Part shown: in pieces, positions 16,482 to 24,490 of the stretch
How positions within the stretch are numbered: the first letter of the stretch is position 1
How the letters are laid out: each line of letters starts with the position of its first letter
Notes under the pieces: generated by a model
Database searches by the model: none
Seen by the model: the letters and a program-made list of their open reading frames with translations, nothing else
Told to the model about the DNA's origin: nothing
Program-made: the position numbers and the translations under genes
From: Weissella viridescens
Lineage (GTDB): Bacteria > Bacillota > Bacilli > Lactobacillales > Lactobacillaceae
Assembly: GCF_003862435.1 (NCBI RefSeq)
Contig: NZ_RHGY01000001.1
Location: 390,758-454,757, forward strand
DNA length: 64,000 nucleotides
Direction of reading: 5' to 3'

Positions 16482-17188
16482 TGATATATGCACAAGTAAT
16501 GGCTGGTGGTATTGGAAGTCGTATGGGACACACAGAGCGTCCAAAGCAATTTTTAACGTTAGTTGACCGCCCAATTATCATCCACACCTTGGAAAAGTTC
16601 ATCTTGATTTCTGAATTTGACAAGATTATCGTGTCAATTCACCCACAATGGGTTCAATATGCCAAGGATTTGATTGCTAAGTATATTGATGATGACCGCA
16701 TTGTCGTCATTGAAGGTGGATCTGAGCGTAATGATACGGTCATGAATGCTATTAACTATATTCAAGAAAACTTTGGTAAGCATGATGATGATGTATTAGT
16801 CATGCACGATGCTGTCCGTCCGTTTGTGACACGTCGCATTATTATGGATAATATTCGTTTGTCTGAAAAGTACAAAGCTGTCGATACAGCCATTGGTGCG
16901 ACTGATACAATCGTACGTGTCGTTGATGGTGAGGTGGTAGAAATTCCAGTACGTTCATATATGTATCAAGGACAAACACCACAAACGATTAATGTGAATG
17001 CATTCCAAGAACAATATTTACAAATGTCAGAAGAAGAGCAACGTGAATTGAGTGATTCAGCTAAGGTTATGCTTTTGGCTGGTTATCAAGTGGGTGTTGC
17101 CGACGGTGAAGAAAGCAACATGAAGATTACACGTCCATACGATTTGCGAATTGCAAATGCTATTGCGAAAGAGGATAGTGATGTTTAA
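16481..17188 (+). CDS. tarI: Ribitol-5-phosphate cytidylyltransferase (TarI)
   Basis: A 235-residue member of the IspD/TarI fold. It makes CDP-ribitol from CTP and D-ribitol 5-phosphate in the cytoplasm. Visible motifs: the nucleotide-binding AGGIGSRMG at residues 8-16 with PKQF following, HDAVRPFV near 107, and a final MKITRPYDLRIA. The neighbouring reductase TarJ, not an isoprenoid gene, decides TarI over IspD. The AGGAG within the end of licD and the TAATG overlap indicate coupled translation. Confidence 0.9.
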   Translation: MIYAQVMAGGIGSRMGHTERPKQFLTLVDRPIIIHTLEKFILISEFDKIIVSIHPQWVQYAKDLIAKYIDDDRIVVIEGGSERNDTVMNAINYIQENFGKHDDDVLVMHDAVRPFVTRRIIMDNIRLSEKYKAVDTAIGATDTIVRVVDGEVVEIPVRSYMYQGQTPQTINVNAFQEQYLQMSEEEQRELSDSAKVMLLAGYQVGVADGEESNMKITRPYDLRIANAIAKEDSDV

Positions 17189-18206
17189 TAATGTCTATCG
17201 CTTAACTGGTGTGCGCCAGATTGAGCAGGTAACAACCACCGTGGATTCAGCGGATCCACAAAGTGTGATTGTCCGTCCGACCTTAATGTCAATTTGTCGA
17301 GCCGACGAACGCTACTACACGGGAACCCGTGATAAAAAAGTTTTAGCAGAACGTTTACCAATGGCGCTGATTCATGAAGCGGTTGGCGTGGTCGTCCGCG
17401 ATAATACGGGGACTTTTGCCTCAGGAACCCATGTGGCAATGGTCCCAACCAATCCTCATGGTTACGACGAATTAGTTTCAGAAAATTACCTTAAATCTTC
17501 AACGTTTAGTTCATCAACGACTGACGGTTTCATGCGTGAATATGTTTTTATCAAACCTGAAAATTTGGTTGAAATTCCACAAGGCGCGCAAGGGGACATG
17601 GACGCTTTTATCGAAGTCATTACCGTGGCCATTCAAGCTGTGCGCCGTTTGAAGGAATCAATGATTCCGCGTGATCGTCGCATTGGTATCTGGGGGGATG
17701 GCAACGTGGCCTACATTACGGCTGTGGTTGCGAAGGAAGAATTCCCTGATGCTGAAATTGTGGTTTTGGGAAAGCATTCTGAAAAACTGGACTACATCAG
17801 TTTTGCTGAAACGATGTTAATTGATGAAGTGCCAGAAGACTATATGTTTGACCAAGCGATTGAAGCTGTCGGTGGTATGGGTTCTGAATCCGCCATTGAT
17901 CAAATTATTGCACATTTAAATCCACGTGGAGCCCTTGTCCTTTCAGGAGTTTCAGAAGACAAGGTGGCGATTAACACGCGCATGGTCCTTGAAAAGGGCT
18001 TAGACCTTGTGGGGACCACCCGTTCAACGCGTTCGGATTTTGAACATGCCATTCATTTGTTGACTGACAATGAAGCCGTTCAAGATCGACTTGGTTTGCT
18101 TGTTCAAAATATTAAGCCAATAAATAAAATTACGGATATTACTGAAGCTTTTGACGAAGATCTCAACATGAGTTGGGGAAAAACGGTCATGAAGTGGAAT
18201 ATGTAA
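17181..18206 (+). CDS. tarJ: Ribulose-5-phosphate reductase (TarJ)
   Basis: A 341-residue zinc-type alcohol dehydrogenase of the TarJ group, reducing D-ribulose 5-phosphate to ribitol 5-phosphate with NADPH. CRADERYYTG near residue 38 supplies the catalytic Cys, HEAVG near 67 the family His-Glu pair, and GIWGDGNVAY near 175 the coenzyme-binding glycine motif. The start at 17181 overlaps tarI by 8 bases and has GAGG upstream. With TarI it forms the standard two-enzyme CDP-ribitol pathway for ribitol wall teichoic acid. The polymerase and export genes are not in this window. Confidence 0.9.
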   Translation: MFNNVYRLTGVRQIEQVTTTVDSADPQSVIVRPTLMSICRADERYYTGTRDKKVLAERLPMALIHEAVGVVVRDNTGTFASGTHVAMVPTNPHGYDELVSENYLKSSTFSSSTTDGFMREYVFIKPENLVEIPQGAQGDMDAFIEVITVAIQAVRRLKESMIPRDRRIGIWGDGNVAYITAVVAKEEFPDAEIVVLGKHSEKLDYISFAETMLIDEVPEDYMFDQAIEAVGGMGSESAIDQIIAHLNPRGALVLSGVSEDKVAINTRMVLEKGLDLVGTTRSTRSDFEHAIHLLTDNEAVQDRLGLLVQNIKPINKITDITEAFDEDLNMSWGKTVMKWNM

Positions 18207-18208
18207 TC

Positions 18209-18238
18209 AAAAGCCCACATGCGCGCATGTGGGCTTTT
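18209..18238 (+). terminator. Terminator of the licD-tarIJ operon
   Basis: AAAAGCCCACATG pairs perfectly with CATGTGGGCTTTT over a CGCG loop. Confidence 0.9.
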
Positions 18239-18343
18239 AAGGTTCAGCTGATATTGAAAGTATACAGTGGGGATGAAATGTTATGGTAAAAAGGCTATAA
18301 TGAAAAGCAACTATAAATTTTTGAATAGAGGAAGACTTAATAT

Positions 18344-18754
18344 ATGGAATATTTACTCGCGTACTTAAATGAAAGTAATGGTTTTAAATTTGGGAAGTTA
18401 TTCCAATTTAAAGGCACACTTGATCGTAAAAGTTTCTTTATCGGTGGACTAGCTTGGATCGTTTTGGTGTCATTGATTATGACGCCACTCTTTTACCTAG
18501 GTTTGTTCCTGGTTTCAATTAGCGGTATGGCAATGCAATCAGTCTTTGCGATTGTTGCCGTAATCTTTTTGATTATCTTTATCGGATTGTTTATCCAAGC
18601 ATTGGCTGCGATGGCTCGTCGTCTTGGATCTGCCGGTGTATCAAAGTACTTCCTATTTTTCATTTTGATTCCATTCATTGGACCAATGATTTTGCTATGG
18701 GAATTCATTAAAGAGGACCAATTCACGGTTGTCACAGATACAACGGAGGATTAA
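18344..18754 (+). CDS. DUF805 membrane protein (first of tandem pair)
   Basis: A 136-residue protein of the DUF805 family (related to YhaH). The soluble start MEYLLAYLNESNGF is followed by FKGTLDRKSFFIGG, the family's conserved entry, then three or four transmembrane helices and MARRLGSAG in a loop, a recognisable DUF805 signature. Function is unknown. TATAAT lies at 18296 and the weak ribosome site is GAGGAAG. It begins a three-gene operon with a second DUF805 gene three bases downstream and a secreted protein. Confidence 0.8.
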   Translation: MEYLLAYLNESNGFKFGKLFQFKGTLDRKSFFIGGLAWIVLVSLIMTPLFYLGLFLVSISGMAMQSVFAIVAVIFLIIFIGLFIQALAAMARRLGSAGVSKYFLFFILIPFIGPMILLWEFIKEDQFTVVTDTTED

Positions 18755-18757
18755 CTC

Positions 18758-19150
18758 ATGGAGTATTTAAAACAGTATTTAAACCAAACTGATGGTCTAT
18801 ATGCCTTCAGTGGTCGGCTTAGCCGAAGCGGTTTCTTTATCGGACAATTGTTATTGATGGTTTTCATTTCAATGGTGACGATTCCGATTGCGTATTTCTT
18901 GGCAATTTATGCGCCACAACTTGTCGTTGATGCGGGTAAGTCACTACCAATTTGGGTCGGCATTATTGTTGCCATTTATGTGTTTGTTTACTTGAATGTT
19001 TTAGTCATCAACATTGCAGCCATGACGCGTCGTTTCCGTGATGCCCACGTTTCATTCTACAATTTCTTTTGGATGCTTTTGCCATTTATCGGTACCGCCG
19101 TGCTATTTTGCCAATTGATCCGTCGTCCAGTGGAGGTACAAAATGACTAA
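18758..19150 (+). CDS. DUF805 membrane protein (second of tandem pair)
   Basis: A 130-residue paralogue of the preceding protein, with the same opening (MEYLKQYLNQTDGL), the FSGRLSRSGFFIG entry segment, about four helices and MTRRFRDAHVS matching the first copy's MARRLGSAG. The two differ enough to be an old duplication. Only three bases separate the genes, and this one overlaps the next gene by 8 bases, so all three are translated together and perhaps form one membrane complex. Confidence 0.8.
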   Translation: MEYLKQYLNQTDGLYAFSGRLSRSGFFIGQLLLMVFISMVTIPIAYFLAIYAPQLVVDAGKSLPIWVGIIVAIYVFVYLNVLVINIAAMTRRFRDAHVSFYNFFWMLLPFIGTAVLFCQLIRRPVEVQND

Positions 19151-19889
19151 AAAGATGCGTATTAGTTTAGTTGTCTTAATCTCCCTCATTTTGGCGGCTG
19201 GTGCTGGTTTCATGGCATCAACGCAAACGAAGGCGATTGAAAGTTTCTTGCAAGTAGAGCCCGTAAATGTGGCCTCAACTAAGCAAATTACTGATACATT
19301 GGCACCAGGAGTCCGTAAGGCTGGCCAGAATGAAGCTGCTGAGATTCAAAAGCTAGGTAAGCAATCAAAGACTTGGGTTGGTAATAACAAGGGTGGATAC
19401 TTCCAAGTAACTGATTTTGGCAAGCGTTCAGATGTTGTTGCTGGTCAGGTGAATAATGGTTTGGCACAAACGGGTCAATTTACGCAGACTTATGCGTTGA
19501 AGGGACCTCAAATCTTTATCGCTGATACCAAGTATGCGGCCAATTCACAAAACGTCCAAATGGTTGGACATGATGTTGGTACCTTTGCGGGTCAAATGTT
19601 GCAACAATTGCCTCAGCTTTCAAATATGACTGCTAAGCAAATCAACAAGGACTTCGTTGTTGTTGCTGGTTACAGTGATTCAGCAGATGCTAAGAAGGGT
19701 CAAGTGAAGGAATATATCTCATTTGTCTTCACCCGTGACCAATATGGTAATCTGCACATGATTTCAGTTGAGAGTCGTCAAGACAAGGCGAGCGTTGCCA
19801 AGAATATTGCTACATTAAGCAATATTGGACATACGTATACTGGAAGCAAGCCTGACAATGTTTCATTTGCCAAGCATGTTGAAAAATAG
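19143..19889 (+). CDS. Hypothetical exported protein of the DUF805 operon
   Basis: A 248-residue protein I do not recognise. Residues about 6-28 form a signal peptide or signal anchor (hydrophobic, ending FMASTQTKA, without a lipobox Cys). The remaining part is soluble and would lie outside the membrane: a helical first section (residues 45-80), then a mixed region with YALKGPQIFIADTKYA and a strand-rich VKEYISFVFTRDQYGNLHMISVE toward the end. It contains no cysteine or enzyme motif. The 8-base overlap with the second DUF805 gene and a terminator after it define the operon, so it probably works with the DUF805 pair at the membrane. Confidence 0.75.
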   Translation: MTKKMRISLVVLISLILAAGAGFMASTQTKAIESFLQVEPVNVASTKQITDTLAPGVRKAGQNEAAEIQKLGKQSKTWVGNNKGGYFQVTDFGKRSDVVAGQVNNGLAQTGQFTQTYALKGPQIFIADTKYAANSQNVQMVGHDVGTFAGQMLQQLPQLSNMTAKQINKDFVVVAGYSDSADAKKGQVKEYISFVFTRDQYGNLHMISVESRQDKASVAKNIATLSNIGHTYTGSKPDNVSFAKHVEK

Positions 19890-19896
19890 TTTGATG

Positions 19897-19923
19897 AAAA
19901 GACTGCCACTGGTGGTCTTTTTT
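19897..19923 (+). terminator. Terminator of the DUF805 operon
   Basis: AAAAGAC...CCAC pairs with GTGGTCTTTT, with a small bulge, followed by six T residues. Confidence 0.75.
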
Positions 19924-19955
19924 GTTATACTCATCAAAAAGCGAGGAAATGCAAG

Positions 19956-20828
19956 ATGTGGATGACAACTCAGAATAAACTCACTGCACATGAAGTGAAA
20001 CAAGTGCATGCGTTGATGCATCAAGTACATCACGTTGATCGTACGTTTAAAGAGCCGTATCTTAGTAATCAATATAATTATTTTCCTGGAATGCCAACCT
20101 TTATCTTGGTTTATGATAGTGCGTCGCAGTTAGCAGGTTTTACGATGATTTATGCCGATGAAGCCCCACAAGGCGGTGAGGTCGACTTAATTGTGAATGT
20201 ATCGCCCGCACAACGTAACCAAGGGATTGGACGCATGATGCTCAATCGGGCCCGGGCGATTTTAGATGATTTTGGATACAAATCGATTAATTACATTACG
20301 GAGCAAGTCTTTTTAGATGCCAATCCAACTTTTGTCACAAAGTGGCAGATGCAAGTAACAGATGTTGAATATCAGATGCATCTGGCAAAATTAACACCGA
20401 TGACAAAGCCCGAAACGGCAATGGTGCGGTCCATGCAAACCGCTGACGTTCCAGCATTGGTCCCAAGCTATAATGAAGCTTTCGGTGAGGCATCATCTGA
20501 AAGCGCCCAGCGCTATCTCATGGAGAGCTTGCGTGATCCGACGATTGCTAGTTATGTGTTAGAAGTATCAGGAGTACCGGTGGGATATTGTGCAATTGAT
20601 ATTGATCAGTTTGCGTATATCTTTGGTGTATTTGTTGATGCGGCGTACCGCAATCGGGGCTATGGCCAATTTTTGATAACTGAGGCTATTGCTCAGGTAC
20701 AGGCCCAGGGGTGGCAGCGTGTGGTGACTGGTGTAGAAGGAGATAATCAAGCCGCGCATCGTTTGTATGAACGGGTTGGTTTTCAAGATGAGACGCAAAT
20801 CGTGACGTTAAAATCGAAAAATTTTTAA
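19956..20828 (+). CDS. Tandem GNAT N-acetyltransferase
   Basis: A 290-residue protein with two GNAT folds. The first half has VSPAQRNQGIGRMML near residue 88 (the acetyl-CoA pyrophosphate loop) and the second has VDAAYRNRGYGQFLI near 230 and AAHRLYERVGF near 270. The second domain looks more complete. Such tandem enzymes acetylate small amines, antibiotics or mycothiol-like compounds; the substrate here is unknown. GAGGAAA lies upstream; a second ATG two codons later (19962) is equally possible as the start. Confidence 0.82.
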   Translation: MWMTTQNKLTAHEVKQVHALMHQVHHVDRTFKEPYLSNQYNYFPGMPTFILVYDSASQLAGFTMIYADEAPQGGEVDLIVNVSPAQRNQGIGRMMLNRARAILDDFGYKSINYITEQVFLDANPTFVTKWQMQVTDVEYQMHLAKLTPMTKPETAMVRSMQTADVPALVPSYNEAFGEASSESAQRYLMESLRDPTIASYVLEVSGVPVGYCAIDIDQFAYIFGVFVDAAYRNRGYGQFLITEAIAQVQAQGWQRVVTGVEGDNQAAHRLYERVGFQDETQIVTLKSKNF

Positions 20829-20963
20829 ATTTAAGGTTCGTTTCTGGTCTATTTAACTTTCTTTTATAACTCTAACGGCATAATAAGGTCATAGGGTTAG
20901 CAATGACCCTATCAATAAACTAAATTGTCTTGATCACACTCATGACAGTTTTAAACTATTGTG

Positions 20964-21077
20964 TACGAAGGGCTTACATACGAAAACTAACTTATTCATA
21001 AACTACTCCTACTCCTAAAAATAAATGTATGTAAGTCTATGACGTCTAGTACTCCCAATACTAGGCGTCTTTCTTTT
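20964..21077 (+). ncRNA. Candidate trans-acting small RNA with CU-rich loop
   Basis: A possible promoter (TTGATC at 20930, TAAACT at 20952, 16-base spacer) would start an RNA near 20964. CTTACATAC (20973-20981) pairs perfectly with GTATGTAAG (21027-21035), enclosing a 45-base loop containing ACTCCTACTCCT. Then comes a terminator hairpin, 21041-21069, and TTTCTTTT. The CU-rich loop could pair with AGGAG-type ribosome sites, as in RoxS/RsaE-like small RNAs. This is an inference from sequence pattern. Confidence 0.45.
21041..21077 (+). terminator. Terminator hairpin in the intergenic region
   Basis: GACGTCTAGTA pairs with TACTAGGCGTC (one G-U) around CTCCCAA, followed by TTTCTTTT. It does not follow a coding gene directly: the GNAT gene ends more than 200 bases upstream. 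Confidence 0.75.
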
Positions 21078-21145
21078 GATCAAATTTTGACTTATGTGAC
21101 GGAAACGTTTAGGCTAAGAGCAAGTAAAAAAATGGAGGTTGACGT

Positions 21146-22483
21146 ATGCAATATGACTATGACGTGGTGATCATCGGTGGCGGTCCAGCAGGGCAACAAG
21201 TTGCCTATGGTTTAGCCAATGACAAACGTATTTTAATTGTTGAAAACGATTTATGGGGTGGTACTTGTCCCAACCGTGGTTGTGATCCTAAAAAGATGTT
21301 GTACGGTGTCGTTGAAGCGAAGCGTCAAGCTGATTTATATCAGAAGGTTGGCTTGCCTCAATCTCCGTCAATCGATTGGACAGCGATGCTGGGATTTGCT
21401 AAAAGTTACACCGATGGTGTTCCAGCAGGAACTGAAGCTGGCCTCCGCGCTGCGAATATTCATCATAATCGCGCAACTGTTAAGTTTTTAGGTGCGCACG
21501 CCTTAGACTTGGATGGTGAAGAAATTTCCGCCGATAAGATTGTCATTGCAACTGGCGCCAAAGCAGCGCGTCCGGACGTGCCTGGTCAAGATTTGATGGA
21601 AACCAGTGATGATTTCTTTCATCAAATGACGCAACCAAAGAAAATTGCATTGATTGGGGCTGGTTTCGTTGCCGTTGAATTAGCGAATATTGCGGTCACT
21701 GCTGGGGTTGAAGTGCATATTTTCCAACACAACGATCATATGTTGAGCGGGTTCCCTCGTGCCTATAGCGATATTGTGGCGGATAACTTGCAAAAAAAGG
21801 GGGTAGTCTTCCATTGGAACGCCGAAGTTCAAGCAGTTGACGAAGCCGAACAGTTGCGTGTGACCACCGCAGATGAACAAGTGGCAGGATTTGACCATGT
21901 CTATAGTGCAATGGGACGTCCGGCGAATGTGGCTGACTTAGACTTACCGGAGGCTGGCATTGAAATGGCAGTACATGGTGGTATTCAAGTGAATGACCAT
22001 CTGCAAACGACGGCGGAGAATATCTATGCCGTTGGGGATGTTTCGGCGAGTCCTGCACCGAAGCTAACACCAATTGCGGGATTTGAAGGACAATATGTCG
22101 TTGATGTGCTGACTGGTAAAACCACAGACAGCATTGTATATCCGCCGACACCACACACAGTCTTTGCGGGGCCAGAATTATCTCAAGTCGGGGTTAGTCT
22201 CGAACAGGCAAAAGCTGCGCCTGACCAATATAAGGTCGTGACGCAAACGTTGGGGAGTTGGTACACGTACAACCGGATTCAAGATAAGACGGCACAAGTA
22301 TCGGTGATTACTAACCAAGCCGATGGTGTTATTGTGGGTGCGGTTGTTCTGGCAACTGATGCTGAAGAACTCATTAACTACTTCACTGAAATGATTGCGC
22401 AAAAGCATACGACGGACGATCTCAAAAAGTGGATTCCAGTGTATCCAAGTGTCGCCAGTGATTTATCATACTTATATGAATAA
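21146..22483 (+). CDS. FAD-dependent pyridine nucleotide-disulfide reductase
   Basis: A 445-residue enzyme of the glutathione/lipoamide reductase family. It has the N-terminal FAD motif GGGPAGQQVAYG (residues 12-23), the redox pair in GGTCPNRGCDPKKM near 41-46, a second dinucleotide motif GAGFVAVELA near 170, and YAVGDVSASP near 300 that contacts FAD. The C-terminal dimer domain ends without the HP(T/E)-containing active-site His segment in its usual form; a HTTDD motif is there instead. Likely reduces glutathione or another low-molecular thiol or a metal; not the pyruvate dehydrogenase E3, since no E2 gene is near. A GGAGG ribosome site precedes it. Confidence 0.85.
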   Translation: MQYDYDVVIIGGGPAGQQVAYGLANDKRILIVENDLWGGTCPNRGCDPKKMLYGVVEAKRQADLYQKVGLPQSPSIDWTAMLGFAKSYTDGVPAGTEAGLRAANIHHNRATVKFLGAHALDLDGEEISADKIVIATGAKAARPDVPGQDLMETSDDFFHQMTQPKKIALIGAGFVAVELANIAVTAGVEVHIFQHNDHMLSGFPRAYSDIVADNLQKKGVVFHWNAEVQAVDEAEQLRVTTADEQVAGFDHVYSAMGRPANVADLDLPEAGIEMAVHGGIQVNDHLQTTAENIYAVGDVSASPAPKLTPIAGFEGQYVVDVLTGKTTDSIVYPPTPHTVFAGPELSQVGVSLEQAKAAPDQYKVVTQTLGSWYTYNRIQDKTAQVSVITNQADGVIVGAVVLATDAEELINYFTEMIAQKHTTDDLKKWIPVYPSVASDLSYLYE

Positions 22484-22490
22484 AATGACC

Positions 22491-22514
22491 ACAGAGCCTT
22501 GGCTCTGTTTTTTA
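22491..22514 (+). terminator. Terminator after the disulfide reductase gene
   Basis: ACAGAGCC...GGCTCTGT stem followed by T residues. Confidence 0.85.
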
Positions 22515-22660
22515 TTTCAGCCCAAAGTAAGTTCATGCTGGTTAAAGAATATCGACACACGGTGATGAACATAAATTTTGCGTAATTTTTTTATTGAATA
22601 TGTAAAAATATATTTGTGGATAAAATAAATACTATTTTGGTCAAATGATAATATTAATGT

Positions 22661-22689
22661 TTGCAATCTTCAAAGTAGGGGCGTAGAAT
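22661..22689 (+). promoter_or_regulatory. Promoter of mntH
   Basis: -35 TTGCAA, exactly 17 bases, -10 TAGAAT. Transcription should begin near 22696, leaving a leader of about 80 bases. Confidence 0.7.
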
Positions 22690-22701
22690 GTACTTTGGCT
22701 A

Positions 22702-22718
22702 AAGGAATCCTTAAGGTA
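22702..22718. promoter_or_regulatory. Possible MntR operator in the mntH leader
   Basis: The segment around CCTTAAGG (22709-22716) lies just after the predicted start of transcription. It shares the CCTTAAGG core that I recall for the Bacillus MntR box (TTTGCCTTAAGGAAA-type). A DtxR-family repressor sitting here would block transcription when manganese is plentiful. AAGGAA/TTCCTT pairing nearby could also fold in RNA. Confidence 0.4.
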
Positions 22719-22774
22719 CATACCGACAGGTTCCTTGCACTCATACAACTAAATATGCGGAAAGGTGGATTTTT

Positions 22775-24391
22775 ATGAGTGAAGAAGTAAACAACGGCAC
22801 GGAAGAGCCAAAGAAGTTCAAATTGATTCAATATGCGAACGGGAAGTCGCTTGAGGAATTGAACGGTTCAATTCCAGTGCCAAAGGAATCAGATGCTGGT
22901 TTCTTTAAGACCCTACTCCGTTATTCTGGTCCGGGAGCCCTCGTTTCAGTGGGTTACATGGATCCAGGTAACTGGTCAACGTCAATTACCGGTGGTCAAA
23001 ACTTCGGTTATCTATTGATGTCTGTTATCTTACTATCAAGTTTAATTGCGATGCTTTTGCAATACATGGCAGCTAAACTGGGTATTGTGACACAGATGGA
23101 TTTGGCGCAAGCGATTCGCGCCCGGACAAGTAAAACCTTAGGGGTTATCCTCTGGATCTTGACCGAGTTAGCCATTATGGCCACAGATATTGCCGAAGTT
23201 ATTGGAGCGGCGATTGCCCTGTATCTTTTGTTTGGAATTCCATTAATTGTCGCGGTATTCATTACCGTTTTGGATGTATTCGTTTTGCTATTATTAACAA
23301 AAGTCGGATTCCGAAAGATTGAAGCAATTGTTGTCGCCTTGATTTTGGTGATCTTGTTCGTCTTCATTTATGAAGTCGCATTGTCAGACCCTAATTGGGG
23401 AGCCGTGATTGGTGGTTTGGTACCATCAACTGAAGCTTTCTCAACGAAGGAAGTTAACGGTATGACAGCCTTGAGTGGTTCATTGGGAATCATCGGAGCC
23501 ACAGTGATGCCCCACAACTTGTACTTGCACTCAGCCATCTCACAAACACGTAAGATTGACCACAATGATGAAGAATCAGTTGCACAAACAGTGCGTTTTA
23601 GCACTTGGGACTCAAACATCTCATTGACAGCAGCTTTCTTCGTTAACGCCCTTTTGCTTATCATGGGTGTGGCTGTGTTCAAGAGTGGTGCGGTTCAAGA
23701 TCCATCATTCTTCGGTTTGTACCACGCTTTGTCAGATAGCTCAATGTTAAGTAACCCAGTTTTGATTAGCGTTGCCAAATCCGGTGCGCTGTCAGTATTG
23801 TTCGCCGTGGCTTTGTTGGCTTCTGGTCAGAACTCTACCATTACTGGTACATTGACAGGACAAGTTATCATGGAGGGATTCATCCACATGCGCATGCCAA
23901 TGTGGGCACGTCGTCTAATCACGCGTTTGCTTGCGGTTGTGCCGGTTGTGATGTGTGTCTTGATGACTGCGAACCAACCTGAACTACAACAACACGAAGC
24001 GTTGAACACGTTGATGAATAACTCACAAGTGTTCTTGGCCTTCGCCTTGCCATTCTCAATGTTGCCATTGTTGATGATGACAGACAGTAGCGTTGAAATG
24101 GGAGATCGTTTCAAGAATACGATTATTATTCGTATCTTAGGTTGGATTTCAGTTTTGGCCCTAACAATCTTGAACTTGTACGGATTGTTCGGTAAAGCTG
24201 GTTCAATTGCCGCCTTCTTCGGTGACAACCTAACTGGTAACCAAATCACTGATGCCAACATCATTGCTGCGGTTGCAACCATCTTAGTTTTGGCATTGCT
24301 TGCTTGGACGATTTACGAATTGTATCGTGGAAACCGTCGTTACGCAGCACAACTTGCTGAAGCTAATGCAGCTGAATCAACACAAAAGTAA
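22775..24391 (+). CDS. mntH: Nramp-family Mn2+/Fe2+ transporter (MntH)
   Basis: A 538-residue proton-coupled divalent metal importer with about 11 or 12 transmembrane helices. The metal-site motif MDPGNW is near residue 70 in the first helix and GATVMPHNLYLHS near 245 in helix 6, supplying the Asp, Asn and Met ligands of Nramp proteins. The C-terminus extends past the last helix with a polar tail. Lactic acid bacteria depend on manganese, so import of Mn2+ is the likely main role. It has a strong ribosome site (AAAGGTGG), its own promoter and a possible MntR box, and a terminator after it. Confidence 0.93.
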   Translation: MSEEVNNGTEEPKKFKLIQYANGKSLEELNGSIPVPKESDAGFFKTLLRYSGPGALVSVGYMDPGNWSTSITGGQNFGYLLMSVILLSSLIAMLLQYMAAKLGIVTQMDLAQAIRARTSKTLGVILWILTELAIMATDIAEVIGAAIALYLLFGIPLIVAVFITVLDVFVLLLLTKVGFRKIEAIVVALILVILFVFIYEVALSDPNWGAVIGGLVPSTEAFSTKEVNGMTALSGSLGIIGATVMPHNLYLHSAISQTRKIDHNDEESVAQTVRFSTWDSNISLTAAFFVNALLLIMGVAVFKSGAVQDPSFFGLYHALSDSSMLSNPVLISVAKSGALSVLFAVALLASGQNSTITGTLTGQVIMEGFIHMRMPMWARRLITRLLAVVPVVMCVLMTANQPELQQHEALNTLMNNSQVFLAFALPFSMLPLLMMTDSSVEMGDRFKNTIIIRILGWISVLALTILNLYGLFGKAGSIAAFFGDNLTGNQITDANIIAAVATILVLALLAWTIYELYRGNRRYAAQLAEANAAESTQK

Positions 24392-24402
24392 TTTATGAAT
24401 TA

Positions 24403-24430
24403 ACGCGCACTTAACGGTGCGTGTTTTTTT
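24403..24430 (+). terminator. Terminator after mntH
   Basis: ACGCGCAC pairs with GTGCGTGT (one G-U) and is followed by seven T residues. Confidence 0.85.
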
Positions 24431-24446
24431 ATGAAAAAAAGCACAT

Positions 24447-24480
24447 AAAAAAAGAACCAGCATAGGCTGATTCCTTTTTT
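24447..24480 (-). terminator. Terminator of the LPXTG protein gene
   Basis: On the minus strand AAGGAATCAGC pairs with GCTGGTTCTT over a short loop, followed by a run of T. It sits ten bases past the stop. Confidence 0.8.
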
Positions 24481-24490
24481 AGCCGTCAGA

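Larger units (their letters stand above)
20829..21145. other. Intergenic region with paired segments
   Basis: A 317-base gap. From left to right it holds a hairpin ATAGGGT/ACCCTAT (20891-20912) that competes with GGTCA/TGACC (20887-20908), a candidate small RNA gene (20964-21077, separate entry) and the promoter-like TTGACT-17-TAGGCT at 21087-21115 for the reductase gene. No coding region with a ribosome site is visible. Confidence 0.6.

Noticed and set aside
16481-17188. IspD of the isoprenoid pathway.
   Set aside because: The adjacent tarJ and overlapping licD point to TarI, and no isoprenoid gene is near.
20941-21000. A small leader peptide of about 19 codons beginning near 20942.
   Set aside because: There is no ribosome site in front of the ATG and it overlaps the predicted small RNA start.
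22661-22774. Manganese (yybP-ykoY type) riboswitch in the mntH leader, because of GGGGCGTAG and ACCGACAGG.
   Set aside because: GGGGCGTAG falls inside the spacer and -10 of a good promoter (TTGCAA-17-TAGAAT), so it would not be transcribed. The remaining leader is too short for that fold.
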